Positions 62,277 to 64,000 of a DNA stretch of 64,000 nucleotides are shown here, piece by piece. Every line of letters starts with the position of its first letter. The first letter of the stretch is position 1. Made by a program: the position numbers and the translations under genes. Origin of the DNA: Polaribacter atrinae (lineage in GTDB: Bacteria; Bacteroidota; Bacteroidia; Flavobacteriales; Flavobacteriaceae); contig NZ_CP150660.1 of the NCBI RefSeq assembly GCF_038023995.1, positions 866,501-930,500 of the forward strand, written 5' to 3'. The notes beneath the pieces are model-generated. The model saw only the letters and a program-made list of their open reading frames with translations. It was not told the origin of the DNA and made no database searches.

Positions 62277-64000
62277 ATGAAGATAAAACTACTCATACTC
62301 ATATTTTTACTTACTTTATCTTCTTTTTCTCAAAAAGATACTTCTTCAATTTACAACGCAATTTCATTTTTTAAACAACCTTCTAAAGATGCTCTTTCTA
62401 TTAAAGACATTATTAAAAATTATGAATTAGGTAAGTTTCAACAAGAAGAAACCCCTAAACTTTATAAATATTTAGAAAAAAACACTTTGTGGAATCATTT
62501 TGTATTGCCACAATCGACTAAAGAGAATAGCTATAAATATTTTACAATTGCAAATACGTATTTACCCTATGGAAAAATATATTTAAAAAAAGGTGATGAA
62601 ATCGACTCACTTTATAGGGTTTCTAACAACAAAGAATTCCCTCATAAAAATATTTTTTACAGGCATCCAGTATGGAAATTACCTTTAGATACAAGCCAAC
62701 AAACAGAGGTTTTTCTTGAAGTTAAAAATACCGATACTAGAACACGTTTGTCTTACTTTTTAGAAACAGAAAATCAATTTTTGAAACGTGTAGAAACGGA
62801 GTATTTCTATTTTGGAATGTATATTGCTTTTCTAATTTCTATGGCTTTTATTTTGGTCTTTTTTGCCGTTATAAAAAAGGAATACGCCGTTATATTTTAC
62901 GCTATCTATATTTTTACGGTATTAATAGAGTTTTTAGCTGGTAAAGGAATTGGCGTACAATATTTTTGGTCAGCTAGCGAATTTGCAATCAACAATATTA
63001 GGAGTCTTAGCCAAACAATTGGTGTAGCCTCAATTGGTTGTTTTTATTTAAAATTTTACAAATTAAACAAATCTCAAGCAATTCCTAAATTACTTTTTAA
63101 AATTGGTGCTTATATTGCATTAGCTCTTTTATTGTTCTATTTGTATAAGTTTTTCTTTGGCGGACTCATAGTTTTATATCTTTATGTCTGGACTATCTTA
63201 AAAGTAATAGCGTTTATTTGGATTTTAAATCACTTGTATTTAACCATAACAAAACAACTACCTATTTATTTAGTAATTGCTTTTATTTTACCAATTATAG
63301 CAATTATAAGCGGTCAGATTATAAACCCGAGCGTGTACAATAACTTAGCCATAACATTTAGCGGATCTACAATTTATTATATAGCATTGGCTTTAGAAAT
63401 TTTACTTTTTACTCGTTTTATTTTTGGTTCTGTCATAGAAACTCAATTTAAATATTTTAAACTCAAAAAAGTAAGCGATGAGTTAAAATATAATTTCCAA
63501 AACAAAACCTTAGCATTTCAGCATACAGAAAGAAATAATTTAGTAAACAATGTTCACGATACTTTTGGTGGGTATTTAGAAGCTTTAAAATTACGTTTAT
63601 TACAAAACGATGAAAAATCACCAGAAAAAGTAAAAGAAATATTAGATGCTTTCTATAACGATTACAGATATTTATTAAACAGTTTGTACGCTCCAAAAAT
63701 TAATTCTGATAATTTTATTGATAGTTTAATTGAGTTCTGTACTAAAATTGATAATTTAACAAAACACAAAATAACTTATAACTTCAACCTTAATAATATT
63801 GAATTATCACAAGATAAATGTGTCCATTTATATCGTATAATATCAGAATTAACTACAAATGCCATAAAATATTCTAAAGCCTCAGAAATCAAAATAAGCC
63901 TGAATCAAAATAAAAACCAACTCATTACACTTAACGTTTCTGATAATGGAATTGGTTTTAATGAAAACTTAATTTTAAAAAAAGGATTTGGTCTAGAAAG
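62277..64000 (+). CDS. 7TM-DISM sensor histidine kinase, 3' end outside window
   Basis: An open frame of 574 codons that has no stop before the window ends. It has a signal peptide (MKIKLLILIFLLTLSSFSQ), a 7TMR-DISMED2-like periplasmic sensor domain (about 30-180), and then seven hydrophobic segments from YFYFGMYIAFLISMAFILVF onward. A coiled coil (FKLKKVSDELKYN; AFQHTERNN) leads to the HisKA_3 domain: the phosphoacceptor His427 is in NNVHDTFGGYLEALK, and the HATPase domain starts with the N box ELTTNAIKYSKAS and DNGIGFNENL, then is cut. This type of kinase usually signals to a NarL/LuxR regulator, and a LuxR-type gene is divergent next door, although that one has no receiver. The start ATG has a leaderless look (ATACATG). 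Confidence 0.85.
   Translation, partial: MKIKLLILIFLLTLSSFSQKDTSSIYNAISFFKQPSKDALSIKDIIKNYELGKFQQEETPKLYKYLEKNTLWNHFVLPQSTKENSYKYFTIANTYLPYGKIYLKKGDEIDSLYRVSNNKEFPHKNIFYRHPVWKLPLDTSQQTEVFLEVKNTDTRTRLSYFLETENQFLKRVETEYFYFGMYIAFLISMAFILVFFAVIKKEYAVIFYAIYIFTVLIEFLAGKGIGVQYFWSASEFAINNIRSLSQTIGVASIGCFYLKFYKLNKSQAIPKLLFKIGAYIALALLLFYLYKFFFGGLIVLYLYVWTILKVIAFIWILNHLYLTITKQLPIYLVIAFILPIIAIISGQIINPSVYNNLAITFSGSTIYYIALALEILLFTRFIFGSVIETQFKYFKLKKVSDELKYNFQNKTLAFQHTERNNLVNNVHDTFGGYLEALKLRLLQNDEKSPEKVKEILDAFYNDYRYLLNSLYAPKINSDNFIDSLIEFCTKIDNLTKHKITYNFNLNNIELSQDKCVHLYRIISELTTNAIKYSKASEIKISLNQNKNQLITLNVSDNGIGFNENLILKKGFGLE

Noticed and set aside
63463-63696. Minus-strand 77-codon frame near the window end
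   Set aside because: It is antisense to the dimerisation domain of the sensor kinase, which has clear family motifs on the plus strand.
1-64000. CRISPR arrays, tRNA or rRNA genes, insertion sequences
   Set aside because: I looked for regularly spaced repeats, cloverleaf-like GC-rich segments and transposase motifs and saw none. A dedicated search (tRNAscan, IS database) would be needed to exclude degraded copies.

Overview
The window is AT-rich chromosomal DNA from a marine-type Bacteroidota, most likely family Flavobacteriaceae (a Polaribacter- or Tenacibaculum-like genome). Support comes from the SusC/SusD pair, PorV/PorQ and DUF4105 proteins, promoters of the Bacteroidota type (TTTG, 19-base spacer, TAnnTTTG), TTG/GTG starts preceded by A-rich rather than Shine-Dalgarno leaders, and gene neighbourhoods typical of the family. 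The genus is inference. I saw no tRNA, rRNA, CRISPR array or insertion sequence.

Layout. 1-585: 3' end of yidC and its terminator. 796-2812: a two-gene accessory cassette (a DUF6414-like protein and a ClpB-D2-like AAA+ ATPase), followed by about 490 bases rich in small hairpins; short ACACAAC-type repeats lie around it. This is the best candidate for a poorly described system. 3299-17608: mostly housekeeping genes, namely a DUF6567-like lipoprotein, a THUMP-domain RNA methyltransferase, a second methyltransferase, a ZIP transporter, RecQ, the KdsD-TatC-AhpD-like operon, LptB, a GAF histidine kinase, PssA, a YheT-type hydrolase, a PorV-like protein and a DUF4105 (Lnb-like) protein.

17588-43590: a 26-kb surface-polysaccharide locus, all on the minus strand. 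In transcription order it has an ABC exporter (Wzm/Wzt type), a pyruvyltransferase-like protein, about 14 glycosyltransferases, a complete neuB-neuC-neuA set for a nonulosonic (sialic) acid, an O-antigen ligase-like membrane protein, a CapK/PaaK-like adenylate-forming enzyme and the initiating polyprenyl-phosphate sugar transferase. One glycosyltransferase (38129-38858) is a frameshifted relic. There is no Wzx flippase, so the model is initiation on undecaprenyl phosphate, cytoplasmic chain growth, ABC export and ligation to the lipid A core.

43845-62248: aroQ, two tandem paralogous small outer-membrane barrels, xerD, a four-gene operon of SusC, SusD, a purple-acid-phosphatase-like enzyme and an alkaline-phosphatase-superfamily lipoprotein (probably phosphoester scavenging), then rny, a 6S RNA, zapA, a ZapB-like coiled-coil gene, an M23 peptidase, a TonB-dependent receptor, a small secreted protein and a LuxR-type regulator. 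62277-64000: the 5' part of a divergent 7TM-DISM histidine kinase that runs off the window.
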